The notes below the pieces were generated by a model that saw only the letters and a list, made by a program, of their open reading frames with translations, did no database searches and was not told the DNA's origin. A stretch of 64,000 nt of DNA from Acidobacteriota bacterium (GTDB taxonomy: Bacteria > Acidobacteriota > Terriglobia > Terriglobales > Acidobacteriaceae): NCBI GenBank assembly GCA_018268755.1, contig JAFDVW010000019.1:274348-338347 (forward strand). The letters are read 5' to 3'. Shown here piece after piece: positions 34,698-42,985 of this stretch; the stretch's first letter is position 1, and the number at the start of each line of letters is the position of its first letter. The position numbers and the translations under genes are program-made.

Positions 34698-34874
34698 CGC
34701 GCCCCCGTTGCCATATCAGTCCACATTTCAAGCACTCGCGTTCCACACTTCCCTGTAGGGGGATTCAGATGCAGGTAGACCCGTACGGGGCTGTTAGGAA
34801 AAAAGATTGCGCATTCCCCACCAACCCTTAGGGATTCCTCTGCAATCGAAGTCCACTAAACGAGGGAGGACGTT
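34698..34874. promoter_or_regulatory. divergent promoter gap with two CCCTnnAGGG elements
   Basis: CCCTGTAGGG (34751-34760) and CCCTTAGGG (34825-34833) lie 74 bases apart between the exporter gene (minus) and the GT-C operon (plus). Both are of the palindromic type seen at 21083 and 24551. GGGAGGA precedes the GTG at 34875. Confidence 0.45.
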
Positions 34875-36623
34875 GTGACGCAAAGCGGCCCAAGCTATCG
34901 ATCGGTTTCCCTTCAGTCCATCCTGCTGATTACTTTGGCGATCCACGGGCCACTGCTTTTGATGCAACTGCCGGCAAATTCCTACGATGCCAATGTGCAC
35001 ATGTTTTTCGCCTCGCATTACTCTCATCATTGGTTCGATCCCTGGAATGAGAAGTGGTTTGCCGGTTTCTCCCAGACCACCTATCCTCCGCTGACCCATC
35101 AGTGGATCGCGATGTTTTCCCACGTGGTATCGCTCGAAACCGCTTATATGCTGGTGCAATTGCTGGCGGTAGTTTTGCTCCCGGTGGGCGTCTATCGCTT
35201 CAGCAAGATTTGGGTGGAGGAACGGACTGCGAGTTATGCCGCGCTGGGCTCGGTCTTTGTGGGCTCTCTGGCGTTTCTGGTTTACCAGGCTGGACAGTTG
35301 GCGACGGTGACATCGACGGCCCTGTTTCTCAATGCCCTGCCCTATTTTTATGAGTGGCTGGTGCAGGGACGCCTGCGGTCCTTTTGCAAAGGCTTGGCCG
35401 TGAGTCTGGCGGCCGCCTCCGCCCACCACGTGACCTTGATTTTCGGCGCCGTATTGTTTGCGATCCCCGTGGTGTGGCGCGCCTGCATCGAAGTCGAAGA
35501 GCACTTTCCTGAAGTGTCTCGCGGCCAGGTGCTGCGACGGGCCGCTGGATTCGGCGTGCTGGCCGGTGGAGGAATCGCCCTGGTCCTGCTGCCCTATTGG
35601 CTGGCGATTCTTCAGCATCCCATTCGGCAGATGCCCATTCCGCATGACAGCCGGACCAACTACCTGCTCAATTTGACGACGGGCATGAATTACTTTGTAG
35701 TGCCTTATGGGGCATTGATTCTGGCCCTGCCTTTCCTGGTGCCAGCGGCGGCCAGGATACGAAGCCTGCGTCCCTTGCTTTTCGGATTCTGGCTGACCTT
35801 TCTTCTGTCCCTGGGGGGGACGACTCCCCTGCCGCGCTGGCTGTTGGGGCGAGCCTACGAGGTTTTGACCTTCGAGCGCTTTACCTTGTGGGCCTGCATG
35901 ATGGCCATGCCGTTGGTGGCGCTGTTGGCAGTCACTCTGCTGGACCGCTTTCAGAACTTGGCCGCTACCGGCTTGTCGCTGGCGGCGATTGGCAGCCTGG
36001 CATTGGCCTTGGCATGGCTGAACTGGAATCCTTATCGTCCACCCTCTGCCCTCGATGTGAAGCCGGTCGTGGACTTTCTTAACCGGGACGGTCACGACGG
36101 ATACCGCTATCTGACGCTGGGCTTCGGCAATTCCCTGGGCCGAGTGGGGGCTTATAGCAACGCCGGCAGTGTGGACGGGGACTACAATTCGGCCCGCCTG
36201 CTTCCGGAGATGACCGAGTTTGGATCGGCCCAGCTCACCAATTCGAAGTTCTACGGCAGCGCCGGGATGCAGTCTCTGCGGGCCATGCTGAAACACGCCA
36301 ATCGTTACGGATTGAAATTCATCTTCGTACACGACTCTTATTACGAGCCGCTGCTCACATTTACCGGCTGGCAAAGAATCGAAACCTACGGCAATGGCCA
36401 GATCAGCACGTGGACCAAGAACGATGTGCCGCCCGCGCATAAGATCGCGTCCGACGCGGTACCTCCACCCTGGCAGGGGCTATGGTGGGGCATTTTGCCG
36501 ATCGGCAGCAGCTTTCTAGCGATCCTCTTGCTGGTGCTGCTACCCCAACGCGATCCGGCCGACGAGGAATTGCCCGTGTTGGCCACTCGCCGGGAACACT
36601 ACGCTGCGGAAGGATCGCGATGA
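34875..36623 (+). CDS. GT-C-like polytopic membrane protein (6-PTPS-related type)
   Basis: 582 residues with about ten to twelve transmembrane segments and a periplasmic C-terminal domain of about 170 residues. Early features are NSYDANVHMFFASHYSHHW and WFAGFSQTTYPPLTHQ, a region rich in Asp and His between the first two membrane helices, as in GT-C glycosyltransferases that use lipid-linked donors. It resembles membrane proteins annotated as 6-pyruvoyl-tetrahydropterin-synthase-related. GTG 34875 has GGGAGGA five bases upstream. It overlaps the next gene by four bases (ATGA). It could be the polymerase or a polymer-modifying transferase of the locus; there is no close Wzy signature. Confidence 0.68.
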   Translation: MTQSGPSYRSVSLQSILLITLAIHGPLLLMQLPANSYDANVHMFFASHYSHHWFDPWNEKWFAGFSQTTYPPLTHQWIAMFSHVVSLETAYMLVQLLAVVLLPVGVYRFSKIWVEERTASYAALGSVFVGSLAFLVYQAGQLATVTSTALFLNALPYFYEWLVQGRLRSFCKGLAVSLAAASAHHVTLIFGAVLFAIPVVWRACIEVEEHFPEVSRGQVLRRAAGFGVLAGGGIALVLLPYWLAILQHPIRQMPIPHDSRTNYLLNLTTGMNYFVVPYGALILALPFLVPAAARIRSLRPLLFGFWLTFLLSLGGTTPLPRWLLGRAYEVLTFERFTLWACMMAMPLVALLAVTLLDRFQNLAATGLSLAAIGSLALALAWLNWNPYRPPSALDVKPVVDFLNRDGHDGYRYLTLGFGNSLGRVGAYSNAGSVDGDYNSARLLPEMTEFGSAQLTNSKFYGSAGMQSLRAMLKHANRYGLKFIFVHDSYYEPLLTFTGWQRIETYGNGQISTWTKNDVPPAHKIASDAVPPPWQGLWWGILPIGSSFLAILLLVLLPQRDPADEELPVLATRREHYAAEGSR

Positions 36624-37750
36624 GACTCTGGATATCACTTCTCTTGCTAGGAGTCACCGCTGCTCTTATCGTGGCGGGCCTGGGACAACCGGGAGTGTTG
36701 TGGGGACAGAATCGCGAAAGCCGGGACGCCGTTGACGCCGCCGGCGCGGGCGCGCCGCAAGCGGCCATTGCCAGCCTGCTGCGCAACGTGCAACGCCATG
36801 ACTGGGACGGCGCCTATGCTCAGGTGGCTGGCTCCAGCAACGTGGACCAAGCGTCCTTCATCCGCGATCTTTCCGGCACGCACGGGGCGCTGCGCACATT
36901 TTCCGGATTGACCGGCTGGGACCTCAATCCCCTGCGGGCCACGGATTCTGATGCCGAGGTCCGCGCCACAATGCACTGGGCCACCCCCGTAGGCGCGCTC
37001 GACGATGCGCGAGACCTAAAAGTGGTCCGCGAGGGCAATGCCTGGAAGGTGGTTTGGCCGCAACCCCACTTTCCTGATCCGCCTCCACAAGTCATTCCCC
37101 TCACCTTTATGCGCTGGGACCTGGTGACGGGCGGCTCCGGGGATGAGTGGGGCAACCGCAATGTTGATGGACCTCGCGTGCGCATCGTCTCCATGAATGC
37201 CGTGAGCTACGAGGGAGGTTCGGTGGTAATAGGAGAGGCCATCAACGAGGACTCCATTCCCGCTTTTGTCAACGTCAACGCTACTCTGGTCGGGCCAGAC
37301 GGCCAAGTTTTGGGAAACGAAAGCAGCTTTGACAAGGTGCTGCACGTCCTGCTGCCCAAACAAGTGACGCCTTACCGGATCGACTTCCCCGAGGTGGAAC
37401 TCGCCAAGATCAAGAGTGTGCAAATGGATGTGAAGACCAGCCTGATTGGCGCGGCAGCCGACCCGGTGATTGAAGTCTCCAATCAGGCCATCGGGGACGA
37501 CGGGGCTGGGGCCAAAGCCCTGCAAGGCCAGTTGCTCAACCAGAGCGGCCAGGTGGTGAACATTCCGCACATCATTGCCACCTTCTATGACGATGGGGGC
37601 CGGGTGATTTGGGTGGCGGACGGATACATCGATCGCGCCCTGCTACCGCAATCGCCGGAGCCCTTCCGTGTGCGAGTTCCGGAGCGAATCGCCAACAACG
37701 CGCGCAACTATCGCGTGGTGGTCAACCAGTACAGCCTGGGAGGATCGTAG
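36620..37750 (+). CDS. membrane-anchored or secreted NTF2-like/beta-rich protein
   Basis: 376 residues with an N-terminal hydrophobic segment (LWISLLLLGVTAALIVAGLG). Residues 55-165 resemble a DUF4878/NTF2-like domain (AAIASLLRNVQRHDWDGAYA with later VREGNAWKVVW). The rest (about 190-376) has two beta-sandwich units of FxLYD type (VRIVSMNAVSYEGGSVVIGE; DFPEVELAKIKSVQMDVKTS). The start overlaps the GT-C gene as ATGA, and the next gene begins two bases after the stop, so translation is coupled. It is probably an accessory periplasmic partner of the membrane glycosyltransferase. Confidence 0.62.
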   Translation: MRLWISLLLLGVTAALIVAGLGQPGVLWGQNRESRDAVDAAGAGAPQAAIASLLRNVQRHDWDGAYAQVAGSSNVDQASFIRDLSGTHGALRTFSGLTGWDLNPLRATDSDAEVRATMHWATPVGALDDARDLKVVREGNAWKVVWPQPHFPDPPPQVIPLTFMRWDLVTGGSGDEWGNRNVDGPRVRIVSMNAVSYEGGSVVIGEAINEDSIPAFVNVNATLVGPDGQVLGNESSFDKVLHVLLPKQVTPYRIDFPEVELAKIKSVQMDVKTSLIGAAADPVIEVSNQAIGDDGAGAKALQGQLLNQSGQVVNIPHIIATFYDDGGRVIWVADGYIDRALLPQSPEPFRVRVPERIANNARNYRVVVNQYSLGGS

Positions 37751-37751
37751 A

Positions 37752-38618
37752 ATGCACCGCTCCCCATTGCTGGCCACGTTGACCGCTATCGCTCTGGCGG
37801 CGTTGTGCTCCGGCCAACAAACCGGGCTGGGGATTTCTCCAACTGTCATCGCCGGCGCCGAAATTTCGATTCCCGCGCCCGGCACCGGCGAGGCCACGTT
37901 TTATCTGGCATCGGCGGCCCACGTGGCAAAGCGAAAGCTCTCCCTGGGGCAGCCGATTCGCCTGAGTGGGCAGGACCTTAGCATCGCGGGACGTTATGTC
38001 GCCATACTCTGTGCGGGCTCGTGCCGGAGCCAGGCTTTCTTCGTCACCCCCGCAGCTCCGGCGAGCTTGAGTTTTGTCGTCCATCCTTCGCGGGCATGGA
38101 TAGGGCGCGAGGGGGCCATCAGCGGCGTGGCTTTGCCCTTCGACAAGTTTCATAACCTGGTCCAGGACCCGGTCAACGTGGATTTCAGCATCGTCGCGGG
38201 AGGAAGCAAGCTGTATTCGGCGTCGGCCCCGAGCCGCAGGGGAATCGCCTGGTTTCGGGCCGCCTCCGGTTCCAAGGCCGGGGCAGCGCAATTGACGGCT
38301 TCTGCCGGAACGGTCAGCGCGCGGCGCGCCCTGCAACTCGTCGCCTCCGATCCCTGCCGCCTGCAGATTCGCGCCACGCCCGCCCCGAAGGGCGTAGCAG
38401 TCGAAACCGAGCCCATTCATGATTGTTCCGGAAATGCCATACCGGACGGCACCATCGTGACCTTCACGGCCAACGGCGCGGACGGCATCAGCACGGTGGA
38501 TGCTCCCGTGAAGCACGGAGTGGCTCGCGCACTGCTGGCTTCGTCAGGAAATGTCGTCATCACCGCGGCCTCCGGAGTAGTGATGGGGAATGAATTGCGG
38601 ATGAGTGTGAAACCATGA
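37752..38618 (+). CDS. secreted Ig-like (invasin-type) protein
   Basis: 288 residues with signal peptide LATLTAIALAALCSGQQ and about two Ig-like domains, the second of invasin/BIG type (PCRLQIRATPAPKGVAVETE, GNAIPDGTIVTFTANG, VVITAASGV). No catalytic motif is present. It starts two bases after the previous stop and overlaps the next gene by four (ATGA), so it belongs to the six-gene operon. It may act as an adhesin or spacer that binds the polymer. Confidence 0.6.
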   Translation: MHRSPLLATLTAIALAALCSGQQTGLGISPTVIAGAEISIPAPGTGEATFYLASAAHVAKRKLSLGQPIRLSGQDLSIAGRYVAILCAGSCRSQAFFVTPAAPASLSFVVHPSRAWIGREGAISGVALPFDKFHNLVQDPVNVDFSIVAGGSKLYSASAPSRRGIAWFRAASGSKAGAAQLTASAGTVSARRALQLVASDPCRLQIRATPAPKGVAVETEPIHDCSGNAIPDGTIVTFTANGADGISTVDAPVKHGVARALLASSGNVVITAASGVVMGNELRMSVKP

Positions 38619-39133
38619 ACGTCCTAGACTGGCTGCGGAGATGGACCGTTCCGGCCCTGGCGATGTGCTGCCTGCTCGGCAGTGCCGCTGCGCAGGAGAC
38701 TCCGGCGGTAAAGTTTGTTTCTACAGCCGCGGGCCCCCGCCCCATGGAAGAACAAACCGCGCGCAGTGTGGTGCGCGACTATGGGGAAGCCTGGCGGGCT
38801 TTGGCGGAGGCCTCGAAGCAGAGCCGGCCCGATCTTCTGGGCCCGTATTTTGTGGGAGCGGCCCGTGAATCCTTGTCGCAAGGACTTAAAAACCAGCAAA
38901 AAAATGGCATGCGCACCCGCTACCTGAACCAGGCCCACAGCCTGGAAGCGCTCTTCTACGCACCGGAAGGCGACATCCTGCAGTTGCAGGACACAGCCGA
39001 CTATCAGTTTCGTGTGTTGAGCGATGACCAAGTCGTGCACGACGAACATATCGTCGTGCGCTATATCGTTCTGATGACGCCGGGCGCCGACCGCTGGGTG
39101 GTCCGGCAAATACAGGCAGTACCTGCCCAGTGA
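38615..39133 (+). CDS. exported NTF2/IMS-like small protein
   Basis: 172 residues with signal peptide (WTVPALAMCCLLGSAAAQ), then an alpha-beta domain: VVRDYGEAWRALAEASKQ, LLGPYFVGAARESLSQGL, a segment with LEALFYAPEGDILQLQDTAD, and a final strand WVVRQIQAVPA. The pattern of two helices then a curved sheet resembles NTF2 or Tim44/IMS-type folds. The start overlaps the previous stop as ATGA; its own stop overlaps or lies just before the next start. An accessory periplasmic role is likely, with the substrate unknown. Confidence 0.6.
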   Translation: MNVLDWLRRWTVPALAMCCLLGSAAAQETPAVKFVSTAAGPRPMEEQTARSVVRDYGEAWRALAEASKQSRPDLLGPYFVGAARESLSQGLKNQQKNGMRTRYLNQAHSLEALFYAPEGDILQLQDTADYQFRVLSDDQVVHDEHIVVRYIVLMTPGADRWVVRQIQAVPAQ

Positions 39134-39144
39134 GGAAACCAACC

Positions 39145-40095
39145 GTGCGTGCGCGTTTTATCAAACTTCTGGTCGGATTCACCATCGTATCGATCGCCGT
39201 ATGGGCGGCCCAAAGCGCTGATCTTGCGACCCTGCTACGCAAGCACGAACGTTCGGGGCCGGCCCCCAAGATCCTGGCCGCCTACATGCCATGGTTTGGT
39301 GACAAGAGCCATATCGATGTGGGTTATTCCAGCCAGGACAAGCAGGTGCTGCGGCGGCAGATTGACGAAGCGGTCCAAATGGGGATAGCAGGGTTCGTGG
39401 TCGATTGGAACGGATCTCGTCATGCCTACACCGACCAGAGTTTTGCCCTCATGCAGCAGATAGCCAGTGAAAAGCACTTCCAGGTGGCCCTGCTGTTTAA
39501 CGAAAGCAATGATCCGGAGGGCAGCACCGACGACACCATCGAGCAATTTGACCGGGCCAACACGGCCTATTTTGGTCCCGAGGCCCGCTATCGCGACAGC
39601 TATCTGACCTATGACGGGCGTCCCGTCATCTTTATCTTTCCCAAAAGCGGGCGCACGGACTGGAATCGTGTCCGCCAGCATGTCAAAGGCTGGGCCAAGG
39701 AACCCATCCTTCTCTATAAGGACGATTCTTCCCAATATGCCTCCGCCTTCGATGGCTTTTACGTGTGGGTCCATCCCGGGCCGAAAGGGTGGAAATCGGA
39801 CGGCAGCGACTGGGGCAAAGAACATCTGCAGGACTTTTATAGAAAGATGAAGGACAAGTATCCGGACAAGATCGCCGTAGCGGGCGCATGGCCCGGATTC
39901 GACGACGCCAGGGCCAAGTGGGGCTTGAACCGGCGCATGGGTTCGCGCTGTGGCAAAACCCTCGATGAAACCATCCAGATGGGCCAGGAATTTTCTGGGC
40001 CCAACCCCGTTCCCTTCCTCATCATCGAAACCTGGAATGACTACGAAGAAGGGACCGCCGTGGAACGCAGTCCTATGAACGATTGCAAGAACTAG
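39145..40095 (+). CDS. GH71/GH99-like TIM-barrel protein (second copy)
   Basis: Exported TIM-barrel of about 315 residues. The N-terminus carries a signal or anchor (FIKLLVGFTIVSIAVWAAQS), then ILAAYMPWFGDKSHIDVGY, GIAGFVVDWNGSRHAYTDQS and the C-terminal IETWNDYEEGTAVERSPMND. These match the barrel at 22463-24262 (MLWFGGKNHMDVGY, VIVDWYG, WNDYEEGT), so the two are paralogues; this one lacks the Ig and membrane tail. GTG 39145 follows GAGGAAACCAACC; GTG 39130, overlapping the prior stop, is the alternative. The enzyme probably cleaves or transfers within the polymer. GH71 versus GH99 membership is not resolved. Confidence 0.72.
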   Translation: MRARFIKLLVGFTIVSIAVWAAQSADLATLLRKHERSGPAPKILAAYMPWFGDKSHIDVGYSSQDKQVLRRQIDEAVQMGIAGFVVDWNGSRHAYTDQSFALMQQIASEKHFQVALLFNESNDPEGSTDDTIEQFDRANTAYFGPEARYRDSYLTYDGRPVIFIFPKSGRTDWNRVRQHVKGWAKEPILLYKDDSSQYASAFDGFYVWVHPGPKGWKSDGSDWGKEHLQDFYRKMKDKYPDKIAVAGAWPGFDDARAKWGLNRRMGSRCGKTLDETIQMGQEFSGPNPVPFLIIETWNDYEEGTAVERSPMNDCKN

Positions 40096-40119
40096 GCAAC
40101 TTCCGATTTGAGGACCTCT

Positions 40120-41172
40120 ATGTCGTCAGCCACCCCGGAACATATCGCATTCCTGTCTCAGCTCCTGTTCTCCTCCGATAGTTCCGCTCTGCTACCGGTA
40201 GCGGACATGAAATCATGCGCCCAGCTCGCCAACAAGCACCATGTCGTGGTGCGGGCATTGAGCGCGTTGCCCAAGACGCGGGCCGCAGAGAACCTCTGCC
40301 TGATGGAATGGGCCGCCGAGGTCGTCGCGGCCGAGCAGAAACGCATTTCGAATGCGCTGGTGTTTCTAAGTGAAATTTGCGGCGAATTCGCCGCCCAGGG
40401 ATGCGACGTCACGGTCATCAAATCCCTCGATCACTGGCCGGACCTGGGCAGCGACCTCGATCTTTACAGCAATGCCTCGCCCAGAGAAGTGCAGCACATT
40501 TTCACCCATCGCTTTCACGCGAGGGTGGCCCCGCGCAGTTGGGGCGACCGGCTTGCCGGGAAGTGGAACTTTGTCATTCCGGGATTGCCCGAACTGGTGG
40601 AAGTCCATGTGGGACGACTCGGGCAAACCGGCGAGCACGTCGACTGGGCCGACGCGCTCCCGGAACGCGCCGTCATGGTCGAGCGCGGCGGACACCGCTT
40701 CAGCGTTCCGGCGCCCGAGCATCGCCTTATGATCTCGACGCTCCAGCGCATGTACCGGCACTTCTATTTCCGCTTGTGCGACATGCTGGATTCCGCCCGC
40801 ATGGTCGAGAGGGACACCATGGACTACGGATTCCTGGAAGATACCAGCCAGGCCGGTGGCATTTGGAAAGGCGTCGCCACCTATCTACAGATCGTTTCCG
40901 ACTATGCGGCGCGCTATCGCGGGTGGCCGCTCTCCCTCCCCCGCCGGGTGACGGAGACGGCATGCTTCGGAGGAGAGAAGCTCACGGTGGGCAAGGACTT
41001 CCTGCGCGTGCCCATTTTCATGGAGTCGGTGGCGCTTTATGCTTCCGAACTTACGACCCTGGCCCGGCAGGGAGAAGTTCCGGAAACGCTGCGGCTGAGC
41101 CTGCTGCCCCCCCTGGCGGCCGCCGCCACGCTGGGACTGAAAATGACAGGAAGCGATAAAGGCATTTGGTAG
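40120..41172 (+). CDS. nucleotidyltransferase-family protein (NTP_transf_5-like)
   Basis: 350-residue cytoplasmic protein with a polymerase-beta-type nucleotidyltransferase motif: VIKSLDHWPDLGSDLDLY, where the DLD pair would bind metal, plus a third acidic site in LVEVHVGRL. Helical parts flank it. Such proteins recur in capsule and exopolysaccharide loci with unknown acceptor. The ATG at 40120 has GAGGA six bases upstream and is preferred to the TTG at 40108. It is the last gene of the operon and is followed by a strong terminator at 41194. Confidence 0.72.
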   Translation: MSSATPEHIAFLSQLLFSSDSSALLPVADMKSCAQLANKHHVVVRALSALPKTRAAENLCLMEWAAEVVAAEQKRISNALVFLSEICGEFAAQGCDVTVIKSLDHWPDLGSDLDLYSNASPREVQHIFTHRFHARVAPRSWGDRLAGKWNFVIPGLPELVEVHVGRLGQTGEHVDWADALPERAVMVERGGHRFSVPAPEHRLMISTLQRMYRHFYFRLCDMLDSARMVERDTMDYGFLEDTSQAGGIWKGVATYLQIVSDYAARYRGWPLSLPRRVTETACFGGEKLTVGKDFLRVPIFMESVALYASELTTLARQGEVPETLRLSLLPPLAAAATLGLKMTGSDKGIW

Positions 41173-41193
41173 CTCGAGAAAGTCCAGCATGAA

Positions 41194-41220
41194 AAAGGGA
41201 GCGACCTTGTCGCTCCCTTT
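41194..41220. terminator. bidirectional rho-independent terminator
   Basis: AAAGGGAGCGAC CTT GTCGCTCCCTTT is a perfect 12-bp stem with a 3-base loop, with an A run on the left and TATATTT on the right. It lies between the nucleotidyltransferase gene and the convergent lectin-like gene and can end both transcripts. Confidence 0.9.
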
Positions 41221-41244
41221 ATATTTCCGGATTTAAGTTCCAAT

Positions 41245-42267
41245 TCAATAGTAGGTGATATGGAACTGGTCCAAATAGACGCTGTAATCCTTCTGCACTT
41301 TGTTGCCGTCCATCTGATAGTTGACCACGATGCCGTGCCAGTTGCTCTTGATCGACTTGTTGTACCAATTCAGGTTGGTGGTGACTCCGTTTAAAGTGAC
41401 CGACTTATAAAGCAGCTGGTCGTCCGCAGTGCGTTGAAAACGCCAGACGAGGTGGTTCCACTGTTTATTGACGGCATTACACTTGATGCCGGTATCGACC
41501 CACCGGGCGTTCGGGTTGTCCCAAATGGCCCATTGCAGGTTGGCTTCGGTACGGCACATGGTGCCGAACAAGAAGCCTCGTCCGCCGACATATTGCCCTA
41601 AATCAAATTCCAATGCGTGGCCGGCGCCCAAATTATCGGAGTAGAAATAGACGTCGTATACGAAATTCTTGATGCCACTACTGATCGACTCGTTGCCGTC
41701 CAGCATATTTTGGGTCGTGCCGTCTCCGATGAGATGGTTGACCCACAGAGCGTCCGAGTATGGAAGCGTGCCCCCCAGGTCGAAACGGGTGGAGGTCCCG
41801 CTCAAACGGGGAGAAGTGATTCCCTGTTTCATGCCCCATTCCACCAGCGGCCGGCAGTCGGTGCAGATGTCATAAATCGGGGGGAGCTCGCCATAGCCAA
41901 GCCAGCCCTTGGCTTCTTCGATGTTGTAAAAGGTCTTGGATGTCACTTTGAGGGAGACTTTGACCTTGGCGGCGTTTCCGCAATGGTCCCAGGATTGGAC
42001 AACCGTATTGTTGTGGGCGCCGGCCGCCAGATAGACGTTCGTATCCATGCGGGAGCCGTTGACCACTGTGAGCAACTGATTATTGTCGTAAATACCCATG
42101 GCCGCTACGCCTTTTGAGCAACTGGATGAGGCTGTGGCCACGAAACGGACGGGGTTTTGCACCGAGGCCCCGCTTCCGGGGCTGCTCACACTGACACCGC
42201 CAAATGCGTATGCGCCCGAGAAGGCGAATAGCACGGCAACAACAACACGGTAGACACACTTCTGCAT
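41245..42267 (-). CDS. secreted Ig-like/lectin-like protein
   Basis: 340 residues with signal peptide (CVYRVVVAVLFAFSGAYAFG), an N-terminal Ig-like unit (VSVSSPGSGASVQNPVRFVA, with paired Cys at about 53 and 99), then a jelly-roll or concanavalin-like domain of about 220 residues (GIKNFVYDVYFYSDNLGAGH, EFDLGQYVGGRGFLFGTMC, LVWRFQRTADDQLLYKSVTL). No catalytic residues are evident; binding of carbohydrate is the likely role. GGAG precedes the ATG at 42267 by seven bases. The gene ends 24 bases from the shared terminator. Confidence 0.68.
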   Translation of the reverse strand: MQKCVYRVVVAVLFAFSGAYAFGGVSVSSPGSGASVQNPVRFVATASSSCSKGVAAMGIYDNNQLLTVVNGSRMDTNVYLAAGAHNNTVVQSWDHCGNAAKVKVSLKVTSKTFYNIEEAKGWLGYGELPPIYDICTDCRPLVEWGMKQGITSPRLSGTSTRFDLGGTLPYSDALWVNHLIGDGTTQNMLDGNESISSGIKNFVYDVYFYSDNLGAGHALEFDLGQYVGGRGFLFGTMCRTEANLQWAIWDNPNARWVDTGIKCNAVNKQWNHLVWRFQRTADDQLLYKSVTLNGVTTNLNWYNKSIKSNWHGIVVNYQMDGNKVQKDYSVYLDQFHITYY

Positions 42268-42482
42268 CAAATTCTCCAAATCTACATGGGGTTGGGCTCA
42301 AGGTGGCGCAAATGAACGCAGCTTGTTCCTTGATGGCTGCGATTCTACGAACCGGGCCCATCAGGAACAACAAAATTGAAGCGCTCCCCTTAGATCAGAA
42401 GTACATAGAACTACGGAGATCAGGAAATGGACAGTGGCCGAAAGTGTGCCCTAAGGCAGCAGGATTCCAGATGCTGGACGGC

Positions 42483-42764
42483 CTAGGCTACCTTGGCTTT
42501 AGCGATCTTTTGGGATAGCAGCCTTTTGGCCCGCTGCAGTTCGGCTTTGCGGGTAGCACTGAGATTTTGTCCGGCGCGATTGATGTAGTAATTCAGCATT
42601 CGCATTCCGGAAGCGAGCCCCTTCGGAGAAACCCGTTTCGACGCCAGCGTTCTGGCGATGAGCGCAGCCTTTTTAGTAAACAGTCCCGCCGGGGGCTTGG
42701 TGGAGTCGGTTTTGACTCCAGCGACCCATCTCTTTTTCGCTTTTTTCGTTTTCTTTTTCGCCAT
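42483..42764 (-). CDS. DUF3175 small basic protein
   Basis: 93 residues matching DUF3175: a Lys-rich start (MAKKKTKKAKKRWVAGVK), TDSTKPPAGLFTKKAALIAR, SPKGLASGMRMLNYYINRAG and a final basic helix. The strongly basic composition suggests nucleic-acid or nucleoid association, but no function is established. The ATG at 42764 is chosen because family members start at MAKKK-type sequence; the frame continues upstream to 42800. It lies alone, in the gap before the amine oxidase. Confidence 0.82.
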   Translation of the reverse strand: MAKKKTKKAKKRWVAGVKTDSTKPPAGLFTKKAALIARTLASKRVSPKGLASGMRMLNYYINRAGQNLSATRKAELQRAKRLLSQKIAKAKVA

Positions 42765-42985
42765 GCCGGCCCCGCCTCGGGTGGGGAAACGCTTCCGCAC
42801 CCGTTCTGGTTCTTGGCTACGCCTACATCCTTCTTGTCGCAGGGGATATGGATGCCATTTGCCGGGCTAGGGATGGAAACCTGTTATTCCGAAAACGAAA
42901 GTGGAGATATTGCCCCACCCTTTCCCTTCCGCTGACATCGAAACCCGAGTTTCGCTGCCGAGGCACGCCGGTGGAGAGGCGAGGT

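Noticed and set aside
34794-36440. 548-residue minus-strand frame opposite the GT-C-like gene
   Set aside because: Gln/His/Arg-rich with no membrane or domain pattern; it mirrors a real membrane protein and has no ribosome site.
40377-41159. 260-residue frame overlapping the nucleotidyltransferase gene in another plus frame
   Set aside because: Arg/Pro/Ala-rich out-of-frame reading of the real gene.
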